Source: Acidobacteriaceae bacterium
Lineage (GTDB): Bacteria; Acidobacteriota; Terriglobia; Terriglobales; Acidobacteriaceae
DNA length: 47,555 nucleotides
Assembly: GCA_030042915.1 (NCBI GenBank)
Contig: JASHYS010000160.1
Span: forward strand, 1 to 47,555
Reading direction: 5' to 3'
The first letter of the stretch is position 1; the number at the start of each line of letters is the position of its first letter. Shown here in pieces: positions 34,948 through 43,794 of this stretch. A program made the translations under genes and the position numbers. Below the pieces are notes generated by a model that was not told where the DNA came from, searched no databases, and was given only the letters and a program-made list of their open reading frames with translations.

Positions 34948-37900
34948 CTACTCTTTGTTGGGGTTGAAGTTCACATCAATTTCCACGATTGGTTCGCTTT
35001 GTTCAACTTGGAGCGGCGGAAGGTGAATCACGAGCCGGTTGCCGACCGGATCGCCTGCCCAAGTGCCCGCTGTTGCCGAGTCAGCAGTGGCTGATGCCGC
35101 CTTCGCCAGCACTTTGCCATCCACAGTTACAGAGGATGCGGAAGCCGTTCCATAGACCAGCAGGAATCTTATTTCGGCGAGGTTCTCGAGTTTCCAGGCG
35201 AACCCTCCGTCTCTGGATTGCCCGGTCACCTTCGCTGTTTCACCCAGGACGTTAAGAAGAGAGGTATGCCCATCCTTATTGGCAGAGGTAACAATTAGCG
35301 CGTCGACCCGGCCGCTGGTCATGCTCTTGCCGAACTGCAGCTCCGGGCTCAGTTGCACCGGCACGATGGCCCCTGGCTTTAGGTATACGGGTATCGTCTC
35401 GAGCGGAGCGTCAACTTTGAGCTTCATCGGCCCGGTGACTGTTTTGCCGTCCCACAAGCTTGTCCATATGCCCGATGGGAATGCAATCACTTTAAAGGTA
35501 TCTTCGCTGACCACTGGAGCAACGAGTAAGTCCGGCCCGAACATGTATTGCTCAGCGGCGGCGGCCGCTTCCCGCTCGCTGGGGTAGGCCAGCGGCATCG
35601 ATCGCATGATTGGTGTTCCCGTTTCGTGTGCGATCACGGCTGCGTTATACGTGTAATTCAGGATGTTCTCGCGCGTCCAGGCAAGGAACTTATAGTTTGT
35701 CACTGCCGCATCGCTGAAATACCACGGGTCGCGCGGCGCCGTGCCGTGAGGGCGCATCCAGGGGCTGAAACATCCAAATTGGAACCAGCGCATATATACA
35801 GCGGGCTGTGGGTAACCGAAATATCCGCCAAGGTCGCTGCCCCAGTTGGAGTAGCCGCAGGCGCATAAGTTCAGCGCTCCGGTCAAAACGTGTTTCAGTC
35901 CGCTAAAGTTGGCAGGGTGATCGCCGGCAAACTGTCCTACCCACCTTTGTGTTCCCGGTGCAGCTCCTCTGGCATATAAAACGAAATCGTTGCCCCGCTT
36001 CTCCTGGAATACCTGGCTGATGGTCCGATGGTAATCGTAGTAGTAACGATTGTGCATCTCGGCCCCGCGTTGACCGTCGTAGAACACGGCGTCATCCGGA
36101 ACCATGTCACCGAAATCCACCATGCTTCCAGCCTCGCCCAGGTCCAGTGCCTCCTGCAACTCTCGCAGGCAGAGTTCCATGGCATTTGGATTGGTGAAAT
36201 CCACATAAGAGAGCGCTTTGTCTGAGAGCACGTCGGTCTCGCACTCGGTCCCGCACTTCATAATTGGAAGTTCGTCGGCTTTCAGCCCAGGCAAAAGCGA
36301 TTTCTGCCGTAGCCGTCCGATTTCCGGAAAAAAATAACCCAGCACCCGAACTCCGCGCGCTGCCATGAACCGATTCAATTCTGGTGAAAGAGCTGACGGA
36401 CCCTCCGCATATATTGCGGAATGGGGAATGTCCAATTCCTCAAATCGAAGGGCTGTGGTTTCTTCCTGCGAAACAGGATCGTGGAAGCGGTCATTTGCCC
36501 ATGCTCCCTCGCCTCTACCCATCCATGGCTCGAATGCCCACTTCGGCGGCACCGGGGTTCTTCCAGTCAGTGCGGTATAAGATTCCAGCGCCTTTCCGGG
36601 CGCACCAATCCATATGTAATAGTCAAAAATTGGGCCGAGTTGCGTAAGCCGATAGCGGCTCGGATCCGTTCTCCCGATGTCTCCCCTTAGTCGATAGGAC
36701 GAATTGTCGAAAACCATATAGCCCTTGGAGCTATGAAAAATAGGCAACGGCTTGTAAGTCGTATTCGCCATGCCCTCGCCGTTCCCAACCCAGTCATCCG
36801 TGCCCCACAGCGTCAGCACATTGCCATTGTGGTTAAAATGATCGTACTTTTCCCCGAAGCCATAAATAATTTCGTTGTGGTCGAGAGGGTGTCCGAAATC
36901 CACGCCGAGTATCTTGCCATCCGGACCAAACCGGAAGGCCAGGCTATCGGCGCCGATTTGTATCGCCTCTCCGGCCGTCGCGTCATAAATCGATATCGAA
37001 AACGGGTCCTGGTGAATCATCACCTTGCCATCGGCGAAATCGATCGAACAGGAACCGCGTGCTACTTCAGCGGCTAATGGCAGCAGGTCCGCCGGCCTCC
37101 AGTATCCCTCCTCGCTGCCGTAAATTCGTATGCCGCCTGTCGACGGCAGAGCAAGCCGCAAGTCGACTTTCTGGTCGCCCGCCACGCAGTGCATCAGGAG
37201 GGTTTTTCCCTGTACTTCAAGGCTTTCCGCGCTTTTCACCGTTTTCCATTCGTCCTTCAGCAGGTTGCCTGGTGAACCATCCGCATACCACCAGCGCGAC
37301 ATCGTATCCAACTGGCCCAGATACGTATCAAGTAAATGGCACGCTTGATCCAGATCGTTCTTCTGCAGCGCGGCGTTCACCTTTTGCCGGAAAAAGGCCA
37401 GCGTCAGGTCGTACTTGAGAATTCCCCAGGCTCGCGGGAGCGGCGTGAAGCCTTCCTGCATCATCAAATCCATCCAGCGTTGTGTGAGGAACAGCCGCTG
37501 CCCAAGGTTTTTCTTATCGGTAGGAGTACTTAGCGATTCTTGCATCTTCCAGATTTGTGCGCATGTCCCTGCATTCGGATAGGTCCTTAATGCGGGCCTT
37601 TGCCAGCGGAGTATGCCTGAGGGCAACTGGCATAGGCTGCTTCGGGCATCTTCAACATGCGCCGTGCCGGAAAAGTGAGTTTCAATCAGCAGGTCCACGG
37701 GCATGGATTCATTGATGTCGATGGCGACCGGGCTACTGAACTGCCCGTCGCGCCATCGCGTCCTCATCGGCAAGAATCCGAAGTTGGACTTTGGCTTGCC
37801 ACCCAACAATCTCCATGGAATTTGAAATGAAACCAGCCATTCGCTGGCTCTTTTAACAACAACCGCTTCGAACGCGCTTAAATCTCTGGCGTGAACGATT

Positions 37901-38523
37901 GAATGACGCGGGGACGCAGCTTCGTCAGCGGATACTTCTGTGCGGGAACTCATCACCCGGCAGCATCCGTATTTCGACCCTTGCGGTGTTGCTGCAAACT
38001 GATAGTACGAAGGAATGGCTGTATCAGGCTGAATCAGGATGTCCACCTCGTCGGGATTAGGTGGCCAGTTGTTCGAGGCGGAGGGCAATCCGGGTAACGA
38101 CTGCCAATTCGCTTCACGCCACAAGTCCGCATCCAAATTGGAGTACGGGAAAGACATATCGTCTTCCGTGCAGCGGCACATTACTAAAAGTGCGTCGTCA
38201 TTATAGCCAACGCGACATTCGGTTGGCGTCGCGGGTTGATCCTCACCGCCAACGCGGTAAAACTGGGCTATCGCTACTGTGCGCTCACTGTCGGCGAGCA
38301 TTTCATCGATGGAAGGCACTTTCTCCCAAGATGCCTTGAGAAGAACTGCGTTCGTGCCCCAAACGAACTGGCCTTCTTCTCCTGCCTCGCTCAATCCATT
38401 TCGGTTTGAGTCGTCCGCTGTAATCGAACTGCCCTCCGCGCCCGCCTTCAACACCCCGGCATACACGCCCGCAAGAGCCCCGATCCCAATTGCCGATTGC
38501 CTTAGAAACGCACGTCTTTTCAT
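34948..38523 (-). CDS. Tat-exported GH31 enzyme with N-terminal beta-sandwich domain
   Basis: Predicted retaining alpha-glycosidase; the active-site pattern is closest to the YicI/YihQ group, so alpha-xylosidase is a good guess. ATG 38523 opens directly on a Tat signal (KRRAFLRQSAIGIGALAG). The 1191-residue protein is much longer than typical GH31 (about 700-800). The extra N-terminal part, about residues 45-400, includes a CBM9-like domain (FYRVGGEDQPATPTECRVGYNDDALLVM; VDILIQPDTA). The GH31 part has the nucleophile in MVDFGDMVPDD (Asp803), the acid/base in QFAGDHPANF (Asp868), and NWGSDLGGYFG. It is the first gene of the GH31-GH39 operon, with promoter and operator at 38841. Confidence 0.88.
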   Translation of the reverse strand: MKRRAFLRQSAIGIGALAGVYAGVLKAGAEGSSITADDSNRNGLSEAGEEGQFVWGTNAVLLKASWEKVPSIDEMLADSERTVAIAQFYRVGGEDQPATPTECRVGYNDDALLVMCRCTEDDMSFPYSNLDADLWREANWQSLPGLPSASNNWPPNPDEVDILIQPDTAIPSYYQFAATPQGSKYGCCRVMSSRTEVSADEAASPRHSIVHARDLSAFEAVVVKRASEWLVSFQIPWRLLGGKPKSNFGFLPMRTRWRDGQFSSPVAIDINESMPVDLLIETHFSGTAHVEDARSSLCQLPSGILRWQRPALRTYPNAGTCAQIWKMQESLSTPTDKKNLGQRLFLTQRWMDLMMQEGFTPLPRAWGILKYDLTLAFFRQKVNAALQKNDLDQACHLLDTYLGQLDTMSRWWYADGSPGNLLKDEWKTVKSAESLEVQGKTLLMHCVAGDQKVDLRLALPSTGGIRIYGSEEGYWRPADLLPLAAEVARGSCSIDFADGKVMIHQDPFSISIYDATAGEAIQIGADSLAFRFGPDGKILGVDFGHPLDHNEIIYGFGEKYDHFNHNGNVLTLWGTDDWVGNGEGMANTTYKPLPIFHSSKGYMVFDNSSYRLRGDIGRTDPSRYRLTQLGPIFDYYIWIGAPGKALESYTALTGRTPVPPKWAFEPWMGRGEGAWANDRFHDPVSQEETTALRFEELDIPHSAIYAEGPSALSPELNRFMAARGVRVLGYFFPEIGRLRQKSLLPGLKADELPIMKCGTECETDVLSDKALSYVDFTNPNAMELCLRELQEALDLGEAGSMVDFGDMVPDDAVFYDGQRGAEMHNRYYYDYHRTISQVFQEKRGNDFVLYARGAAPGTQRWVGQFAGDHPANFSGLKHVLTGALNLCACGYSNWGSDLGGYFGYPQPAVYMRWFQFGCFSPWMRPHGTAPRDPWYFSDAAVTNYKFLAWTRENILNYTYNAAVIAHETGTPIMRSMPLAYPSEREAAAAAEQYMFGPDLLVAPVVSEDTFKVIAFPSGIWTSLWDGKTVTGPMKLKVDAPLETIPVYLKPGAIVPVQLSPELQFGKSMTSGRVDALIVTSANKDGHTSLLNVLGETAKVTGQSRDGGFAWKLENLAEIRFLLVYGTASASSVTVDGKVLAKAASATADSATAGTWAGDPVGNRLVIHLPPLQVEQSEPIVEIDVNFNPNKE

Positions 38524-38839
38524 CTCGTCTCCTGGATCTTGTTAATGGCGCTGCTCAACGCCAAGCGGCCGACGGACGCTGGCTCAGACTCAATAGCAAG
38601 ACGACTCGCCAAAGTTTTGCGATTTTGTGAAGCGCAGCCTCGTTTCAGGGCTAGAAATTCCGACTGCCGGATGGTCATTGTGACATGTGAAGACGTTTCC
38701 GTTGCGCGGGGATTCTTCCGCCACAAATCCTTTCGCTTCCGATTTTGGCGGCATGGCGTTTATGCTGGGCCTCGCTTTCAAAGGGCACAGTTACCCCGCG
38801 CTTGTGAGCAGCTTAACGACCCTTTACAAGGCACAAACT

Positions 38840-38869
38840 GTGATATATCACTTGCCGATCCGTTGTCAA
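38840..38869 (-). promoter_or_regulatory. Promoter and operator for GH31-GH39
   Basis: GTGATATATCAC (38840-38851) is a perfect 12-bp palindrome, the same 12-mer as at 26967. On the minus strand TTGACA (38869-38864) is followed by 16 bp and TATATC (38847-38842), the same geometry as at 26949. Confidence 0.8.
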
Positions 38870-39015
38870 GACCTCTTTCAAAAGCCAGGTGGGCATCGAG
38901 AAGGAATGCGCAGGTCGGCGATTCATACCGTCGGCCATAAGGAGTGACGAATCGCAAGGACCATAATCATATCAAATGGAAAATCCTCGACAAGTGACAT
39001 TCGAGACGCAGGTTG

Positions 39016-39066
39016 TTGACTTGGGCCAATCGCGGGAATATGATCTCTGTAACTGACATGTCAGTT
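39016..39066 (+). promoter_or_regulatory. Promoter and 16-bp operator for the hydrolase/DUF4038 unit
   Basis: TTGACT (39016-39021), 17 bp, TATGAT (39039-39044). Just downstream AACTGACATGTCAGTT (39051-39066) is a perfect 16-bp palindrome containing TGACATGTCA. Here the operator would cover the transcription start rather than the -10. The hydrolase start codon is 54 bp further on. Confidence 0.72.
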
Positions 39067-39119
39067 ATGATGCATCCCGATTGTGACTTCAGTCAGCGAT
39101 TGGGTTTGGGGAAAAACAA

Positions 39120-41492
39120 TTGAAAAGACGTGAGTTCTTGAATCTCTCTGCGGGATCGATCGCCTTCGGAAGTCTCGAAAGGCTCTGGGGAGCCCGGTCA
39201 GTCATTGAAGAAAATCCCGGCGCACTTCTTCCCGGTACCAGCCCTTTGACTCTTCAGGGCGATCTGGCACAACAGATGGTCCAGGGCATCAGGTCCTACC
39301 TGTTGAACGAGACGTCCAGACAGGCTGCTGAGCGCGGCCATCTTTGGAATCGCGATTACACTTCGACGGAGCGCTATGAGGCGTCCCTTGCACCAAATCG
39401 TAAGCACCTGCGAGAAATCATTGGAGCCGTGGACCCGCGGGTAGCTTTTGAATCGGCAAGTCTTCCGATGGACGATTGGACGCAAACCGAGGTCGGACGC
39501 GGCCATGGTTTTCGAATATACGCAGTTCGCTGGCCTGTTTTTGCGGCGCCGACCGCAGACTCAGACGGGATGGAAGCAGAAGGCTTATTACTGCAGCCTG
39601 ACGGCCAGGCGGTGGCAGGTGTTATTGCGATTCCAGATGCAGATTGGACACCGGAGAAGTTGGCTGGAATTGCCGATGGCATCCCGGATGTATCTCAGTT
39701 TGCTCGCCGGCTTGCAGAAAACGGCGTGCAAGTTGTCATTCCGCTCCTCATGAATCGGGATGACACGTTCTCGGGCATTCCCGGAATCGGCATGACAAAC
39801 ATGCCGCATCGGGAGTGGATCTACCGAATGGCTTTCGAGGTTGGCAGGCACATCATCGGCTTCGAAGTTCAAAAGGTCTTAGCCGCTGTCGATTGGCTCG
39901 AGAGGGAGAATGCCAGAGAACCTCTCACTGTCGGCGTCATGGGCTACGGCGAAGGTGGTCTGCTGGCGCTCTACAGCGCGGCACTCGATCCGAGAATCAA
40001 AGCCACAGTGGTAAGCGGATACTTTCAACCGCGGGAGAATGTCTGGAAAGAGCCAATCTATCGCGACGTATGGTCGCTGGTTAAGGAATTTGGCGACGCG
40101 GAACTGGCGAGCATGATTGCGCCGAGGGTTCTCATCTTGGAGGCTTGCCGAGGGCCGGAAGTCGATGGTCCGCCACCGGTCACGAGCGAACACGCGGCCT
40201 GTGCATGCCCGAATGGTAAATTGACGACTCCACCATTGAATGAGGTGCAGCAAGAAGTTGAGCGGGCGCGGCAATTCTTCAAGCAGTTGAACGCTGAGGC
40301 AAATCTTCAATTGATCGCCGAAGTTGACGCCATGGGATCGCCGGGATCTGAACCGGCGCTCAAGGTGTTTCTTGCGGCACTCGGATCGAAAAGGACTGGC
40401 CTTGCTGCAATAGGTCCCGCGCCAGAAGCGACGAAGCAGCTTGATCCGTCTTCGCGCTTGCACAACCAGTTTGATCAATTGGTTGCTTTCACCCAAGCGT
40501 TAATCCGAAAATCTCGTGAGAATAGGGCTGACTTCTGGAAGAAGGCAGACGCTTCGTCATTGAAAACCTGGCAGGCTTCAACCCAAAGCTACCGTGAGTT
40601 TATTTGGGAGGAGGTTATTGGCCGATTGCCGGCGCCCAGTCTGCCAATGAATCCCCGAAGCCGGATGGTTTTCGATGAACCAGGCTTCCGGGGATACGAG
40701 ATCGTTCTCGATGTATGGCCCGGGGTCTTTGCCTACGGAATTCTGCTGGTCCCGAAGAATTTGAAGCCGGGAGAGAAACGGCCCGTTGTCGTTTGCCAGC
40801 ATGGGCTCGAGGGCCGCCCGAACGACGTGGTCGACCCTCATATCGACAGTCATTTTTACCACCATTTTGGAGGCAGTCTGGCAAACGAAGGATTTGTTAT
40901 CTTTGCGCCGCAAAATCCTTATATTGGAGAAGATAACTTCAGAATTATCCAGCGTATTGGCCACCCCATCAAGCTGTCACTCTTTTCTTTCATTTTGGGC
41001 CAGCATCAGCAGATTCTGAGATGGTTGTCGTCGCAGCCGTTTGTTGACTCTGACCGAATTGGGTTTTATGGCTTGTCCTACGGCGGCAAGACAGCCGTTC
41101 GTGTACCTCCTCTTATCGATGGATATTGCCTTTCGATCTGCTCGGGCGATTTCAACGAGTGGGTATGGAAGACAACGAATGTTCTTACGCCTCAGACCTA
41201 CATGTTGTTGGGCGAATACGATATGTACGAATTCAACTTTGCCAACATCATTAACTATTCCGACTTGGCAAGCCTCATGGCTCCTAAACCCTTCATGGTG
41301 GAACGGGGTCATGATGACCCGGTCGGCACTGACCAATGGGTATCTTACGAATACGCTTTTGTCCGCGAATTCTATGACAAATTGGGCATCGGTGACAGGA
41401 CAGAGATCGAGTTCTTCAATGGCCCTCATGAGATTCATGGCGTTGGAACTTTCAAGTTTCTCAGGAAGTACCTTCGCCCGAATCAATCGTGA
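39120..41492 (+). CDS. Tat-exported tandem alpha/beta-hydrolase (acetylxylan-esterase/dienelactone-hydrolase-like)
   Basis: Predicted carbohydrate esterase, possibly removing acetyl groups. The start is TTG 39120, directly before a Tat signal (KRREFLNLSAGSIAFGS), with a GGGG-rich stretch upstream. The 790 residues hold two alpha/beta-hydrolase folds. In the first, the nucleophile elbow reads MGYGEGG, with Gly277 where Ser is expected. In the second it reads YGLSYGG with Ser653, followed by VERGHDDPVG (Asp/His candidates) and a C-terminal His in NGPHEIHG. So only the second domain should be active. It is the first gene of an operon with the second DUF4038-like gene, 75 bp on. Confidence 0.78.
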   Translation: MKRREFLNLSAGSIAFGSLERLWGARSVIEENPGALLPGTSPLTLQGDLAQQMVQGIRSYLLNETSRQAAERGHLWNRDYTSTERYEASLAPNRKHLREIIGAVDPRVAFESASLPMDDWTQTEVGRGHGFRIYAVRWPVFAAPTADSDGMEAEGLLLQPDGQAVAGVIAIPDADWTPEKLAGIADGIPDVSQFARRLAENGVQVVIPLLMNRDDTFSGIPGIGMTNMPHREWIYRMAFEVGRHIIGFEVQKVLAAVDWLERENAREPLTVGVMGYGEGGLLALYSAALDPRIKATVVSGYFQPRENVWKEPIYRDVWSLVKEFGDAELASMIAPRVLILEACRGPEVDGPPPVTSEHAACACPNGKLTTPPLNEVQQEVERARQFFKQLNAEANLQLIAEVDAMGSPGSEPALKVFLAALGSKRTGLAAIGPAPEATKQLDPSSRLHNQFDQLVAFTQALIRKSRENRADFWKKADASSLKTWQASTQSYREFIWEEVIGRLPAPSLPMNPRSRMVFDEPGFRGYEIVLDVWPGVFAYGILLVPKNLKPGEKRPVVVCQHGLEGRPNDVVDPHIDSHFYHHFGGSLANEGFVIFAPQNPYIGEDNFRIIQRIGHPIKLSLFSFILGQHQQILRWLSSQPFVDSDRIGFYGLSYGGKTAVRVPPLIDGYCLSICSGDFNEWVWKTTNVLTPQTYMLLGEYDMYEFNFANIINYSDLASLMAPKPFMVERGHDDPVGTDQWVSYEYAFVREFYDKLGIGDRTEIEFFNGPHEIHGVGTFKFLRKYLRPNQS

Positions 41493-41567
41493 GGAATATT
41501 CAACAAACTGCGGCTCAGGGGCGGATTCCTTTGCAGAATCAATCGGCTACACAATGAGACAGCCAAA

Positions 41568-43058
41568 GTGAACCTTTTTCGTATGTTTCGATCTTCTCAG
41601 ATCGCGGGGATGCTTTATTGGTCCGGCATTCTGCTCTTTGCGTCCAACCTGGCGCCAATCAAAAGCGCGGGTCAAAACTCCTCAAAACGGGAGATGCCCG
41701 CATATCCTCTGAAGCTGAGCGCAAACCATCGCTATCTCGTCGACCAAAAAGGCAAGCCATTCTTAATAGTAGGAGATTCCCCGCAGGGGCTCATGGGAAG
41801 ATTGACCGAAAAACAAATCGATCAATACTTCTCCGATCGGCAAGCTCATGGATTCAATACCGTTGGATGGATCGATGTCGCCTGTGCCGGAAACGACTAC
41901 CCAGACAATAAGACGGGGAGCACGATTGACGGGATTCTTCCGTTCAATGGTTATGTGGCCGGTGGCGACGACTACTTGCATTACGACCTTTCTAAGCCCA
42001 ATGAATCATACTTTGCGAGGCTCGACTATGTGGCAGAATCTGCAGCAAAGCACGGGATTTTCGTCTTTATCGATCCAATCGAGACGATTGGGTGGCTGCC
42101 GACGCTGCGCAACAATGGCCTTGATGCAGCCTCCTCTTATGGGCAATATCTTGGGAGGCGGTATAAGAAATATCCGAATGTCGGATGGTTGAGCGGAAAT
42201 GATTTCAACAGGTGGAGAGTGCCGTCAGACGACGACCTGGTGTTGGCTGTGGCAAAGGGAATTCAGTCGACGTCCCCAGGCCAACTCCAGACAGTCGAGC
42301 TCAACTATAACGCTAGCTCCTCTTTAGACGATCCGAAATGGGCATCGATCATTTCATTGAATGGCACCTACATATACGGCCCGACTTATATTCAAATGCT
42401 TCATAGTTATAACCAAACTCCCGTGATGCCGGCATACCTGGTCGAAGCCCATTATGAGCTTGAACAGGTCGGGAACCCCACGGACTACGGCACTCCGAAT
42501 GTGTTGCGACGCCAGGAATACTGGACCATGCTGAGCGGGGGCGTGGGACAGTTTTACGGGAATCGTTATACTTGGACTTTTTCACCCGGATGGGATTCTT
42601 ATATGGATACTCTTGGAGTGACTCAGATCAAGATCTGGAAAGACTTCTTTTCATCTTTGCCTTGGCAAGATCTGGTTCCAGACCAACAGCACAAGGTTCT
42701 GAAAGAAGGAGAGGGAACCTTCGGCGACACGGAAGTACTGTTTGACGAGCACGACCTTGGAACGAGCTTAAAGGGCCGCGTCAGCGAAAACGACTTCGCT
42801 ACTGTGTCTGAAACCAGCGACAGGTCAATGGTGGTCATCTATATGCCAATAGCCAGAACGGTTACAGTCGACATGGATAGCCTGAGTGCACCAGCTGAGG
42901 CGAAATGGCTTGACCCTACAGACGGCACGAATAAGAAAGTTCCAGGCGCACCATTCCGGAATGTCGGGAACCAGAAATTTACTCCGCCAGGCAAGAATCA
43001 CGATGGCGACAGTGACTGGATACTGGTGCTTCAAACTTCAAGACCAGTGCGCCACTGA
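41568..43058 (+). CDS. Sec-exported DUF4038-like glycosidase with collagen-binding-like C-domain
   Basis: Probable glycosidase of the DUF4038 family. The start is GTG 41568; ATG 41583 is an alternative. The 496 residues begin with a Sec-type signal (AGMLYWSGILLFASNLAP). The barrel shows HRYLVDQKGKPFLIVGDSPQGLMGRL (the classic DUF4038 opening), FNTVGWIDVACAGND and YPNVGWLSGNDFNRW, where GND stands at the usual acid/base position. MPAYLVEAHYELE is a candidate for the second acid. The last about 90 residues (SMVVIYMPIARTVTVDM; AEAKWLDPTDGTNKKV) fit the putative collagen-binding domain. It is the last gene before the locus edge. Sequence similarity to the paralogue at 25190 is low by eye. Confidence 0.78.
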   Translation: MNLFRMFRSSQIAGMLYWSGILLFASNLAPIKSAGQNSSKREMPAYPLKLSANHRYLVDQKGKPFLIVGDSPQGLMGRLTEKQIDQYFSDRQAHGFNTVGWIDVACAGNDYPDNKTGSTIDGILPFNGYVAGGDDYLHYDLSKPNESYFARLDYVAESAAKHGIFVFIDPIETIGWLPTLRNNGLDAASSYGQYLGRRYKKYPNVGWLSGNDFNRWRVPSDDDLVLAVAKGIQSTSPGQLQTVELNYNASSSLDDPKWASIISLNGTYIYGPTYIQMLHSYNQTPVMPAYLVEAHYELEQVGNPTDYGTPNVLRRQEYWTMLSGGVGQFYGNRYTWTFSPGWDSYMDTLGVTQIKIWKDFFSSLPWQDLVPDQQHKVLKEGEGTFGDTEVLFDEHDLGTSLKGRVSENDFATVSETSDRSMVVIYMPIARTVTVDMDSLSAPAEAKWLDPTDGTNKKVPGAPFRNVGNQKFTPPGKNHDGDSDWILVLQTSRPVRH

Positions 43059-43794
43059 AGGATTCGCTCTCGCGCTTTTTCCACTATTGCGCAGAAGATG
43101 GGCGGAAAATTGGATCAAGTATTGACGTATAGCTTTTTACATTTTACGTTTTTATGAGGTTGTAAGCGATGTCGGCGGACTGAAAGCCGCTGGCAATCGC
43201 TGGAGTGGCCTATCGGGCAGAACTCTATCGGAACGACTGATTTCGGGACACAAGTGCTTTTGATTTAGAGGCTTGGTTGGATCGTCGAAAACGAATCCCT
43301 CCCTCTCCGCCACGAATCGACGCTGGTCCCTCCTCCGCTGAGATCCGCGAAATCTCTTTCCGCCAGTTCCGCAAAGTTTTTCTCATGCCTGGGTAATTGA
43401 GTTCCGTCCATAAGCGCGCGAATCGAACATCAGTCACCTCACCCGGTTTTTATCGCCGGCGGAAGATCAGTCTCGTCCCTCTTGATAAATATTCTCGGCT
43501 GAATTCGGCCAATTGCCTTGACAGCCCATCTTTCCTTTCAATAGTTTGTAGTCACAGGTTCCCCGAGCTTCCTCCCATAAGGCAGGCTTTATGTACTTAT
43601 GCGGTATGAATCGTCCGGAAGTCTGTGCCATTTCCCCCTATGGCAAATTGAATCTCTGACTCGGCCATCTCTCGAAGAATTTGCCGGGCAGCAGGGGCGC
43701 CACCTGTTTGGGAAGGTTTCGCGCCTAATCTGACTCTCCCTGTGTTTTGCTAACTAGATTTGCGAGTAACTTCGATTCCCCGGAGATCGCATTC
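43059..43794. other. 736-bp region without a gene at the locus edge
   Basis: No convincing coding region. A weak hairpin (ACGTA 43125-43129, TACGT 43145-43149, then five Ts) could end the DUF4038 transcript. The tRNA-Ser fragment at 43291 is its main feature. No operator copy is present, so the regulon appears to stop here. Confidence 0.5.
43291..43311 (+). other. tRNA-Ser 3'-end fragment, possible attachment site
   Basis: The 21 bases read as CGAAT (3' part of the T-loop), CCCTC (T-stem 3' strand), CCTCTCC (acceptor 3' strand), G (discriminator) and CCA. The acceptor strand is the partner of GGAGAGG, a common tRNA-Ser 5' end. The bases before it do not form a tRNA body. Such 3' fragments are left where tRNA-targeting integrases insert. 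With an orientation of plus strand, the inserted DNA would lie to the left, on the side of the glycan locus. No integrase gene is in the window. Confidence 0.55.

Larger units (their letters stand above)
38524..39119. other. 596-bp divergent control region between GH31 and the hydrolase
   Basis: No gene is seen. It holds the two operator/promoter sites listed separately and one near match, TGACATGTGA at 38681-38690, one base from TGACATGTCA. The GH31 leader would be over 300 nt long, leaving room for further control, but I see no riboswitch-like fold. Confidence 0.5.

Noticed and set aside
36405..36420. Inverted repeat CCGCA-TATAT-TGCGG
   Set aside because: It lies inside the GH31 coding region, does not fit the TGAYATRTCA pattern, and a single 5-bp inverted repeat is expected by chance.
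43225..43437. 70-codon minus-strand frame containing GGEGGIRF
   Set aside because: The GEGGIR-type peptide is what the complement of a tRNA-Ser 3' end encodes; it marks the tRNA fragment and is not a gene.
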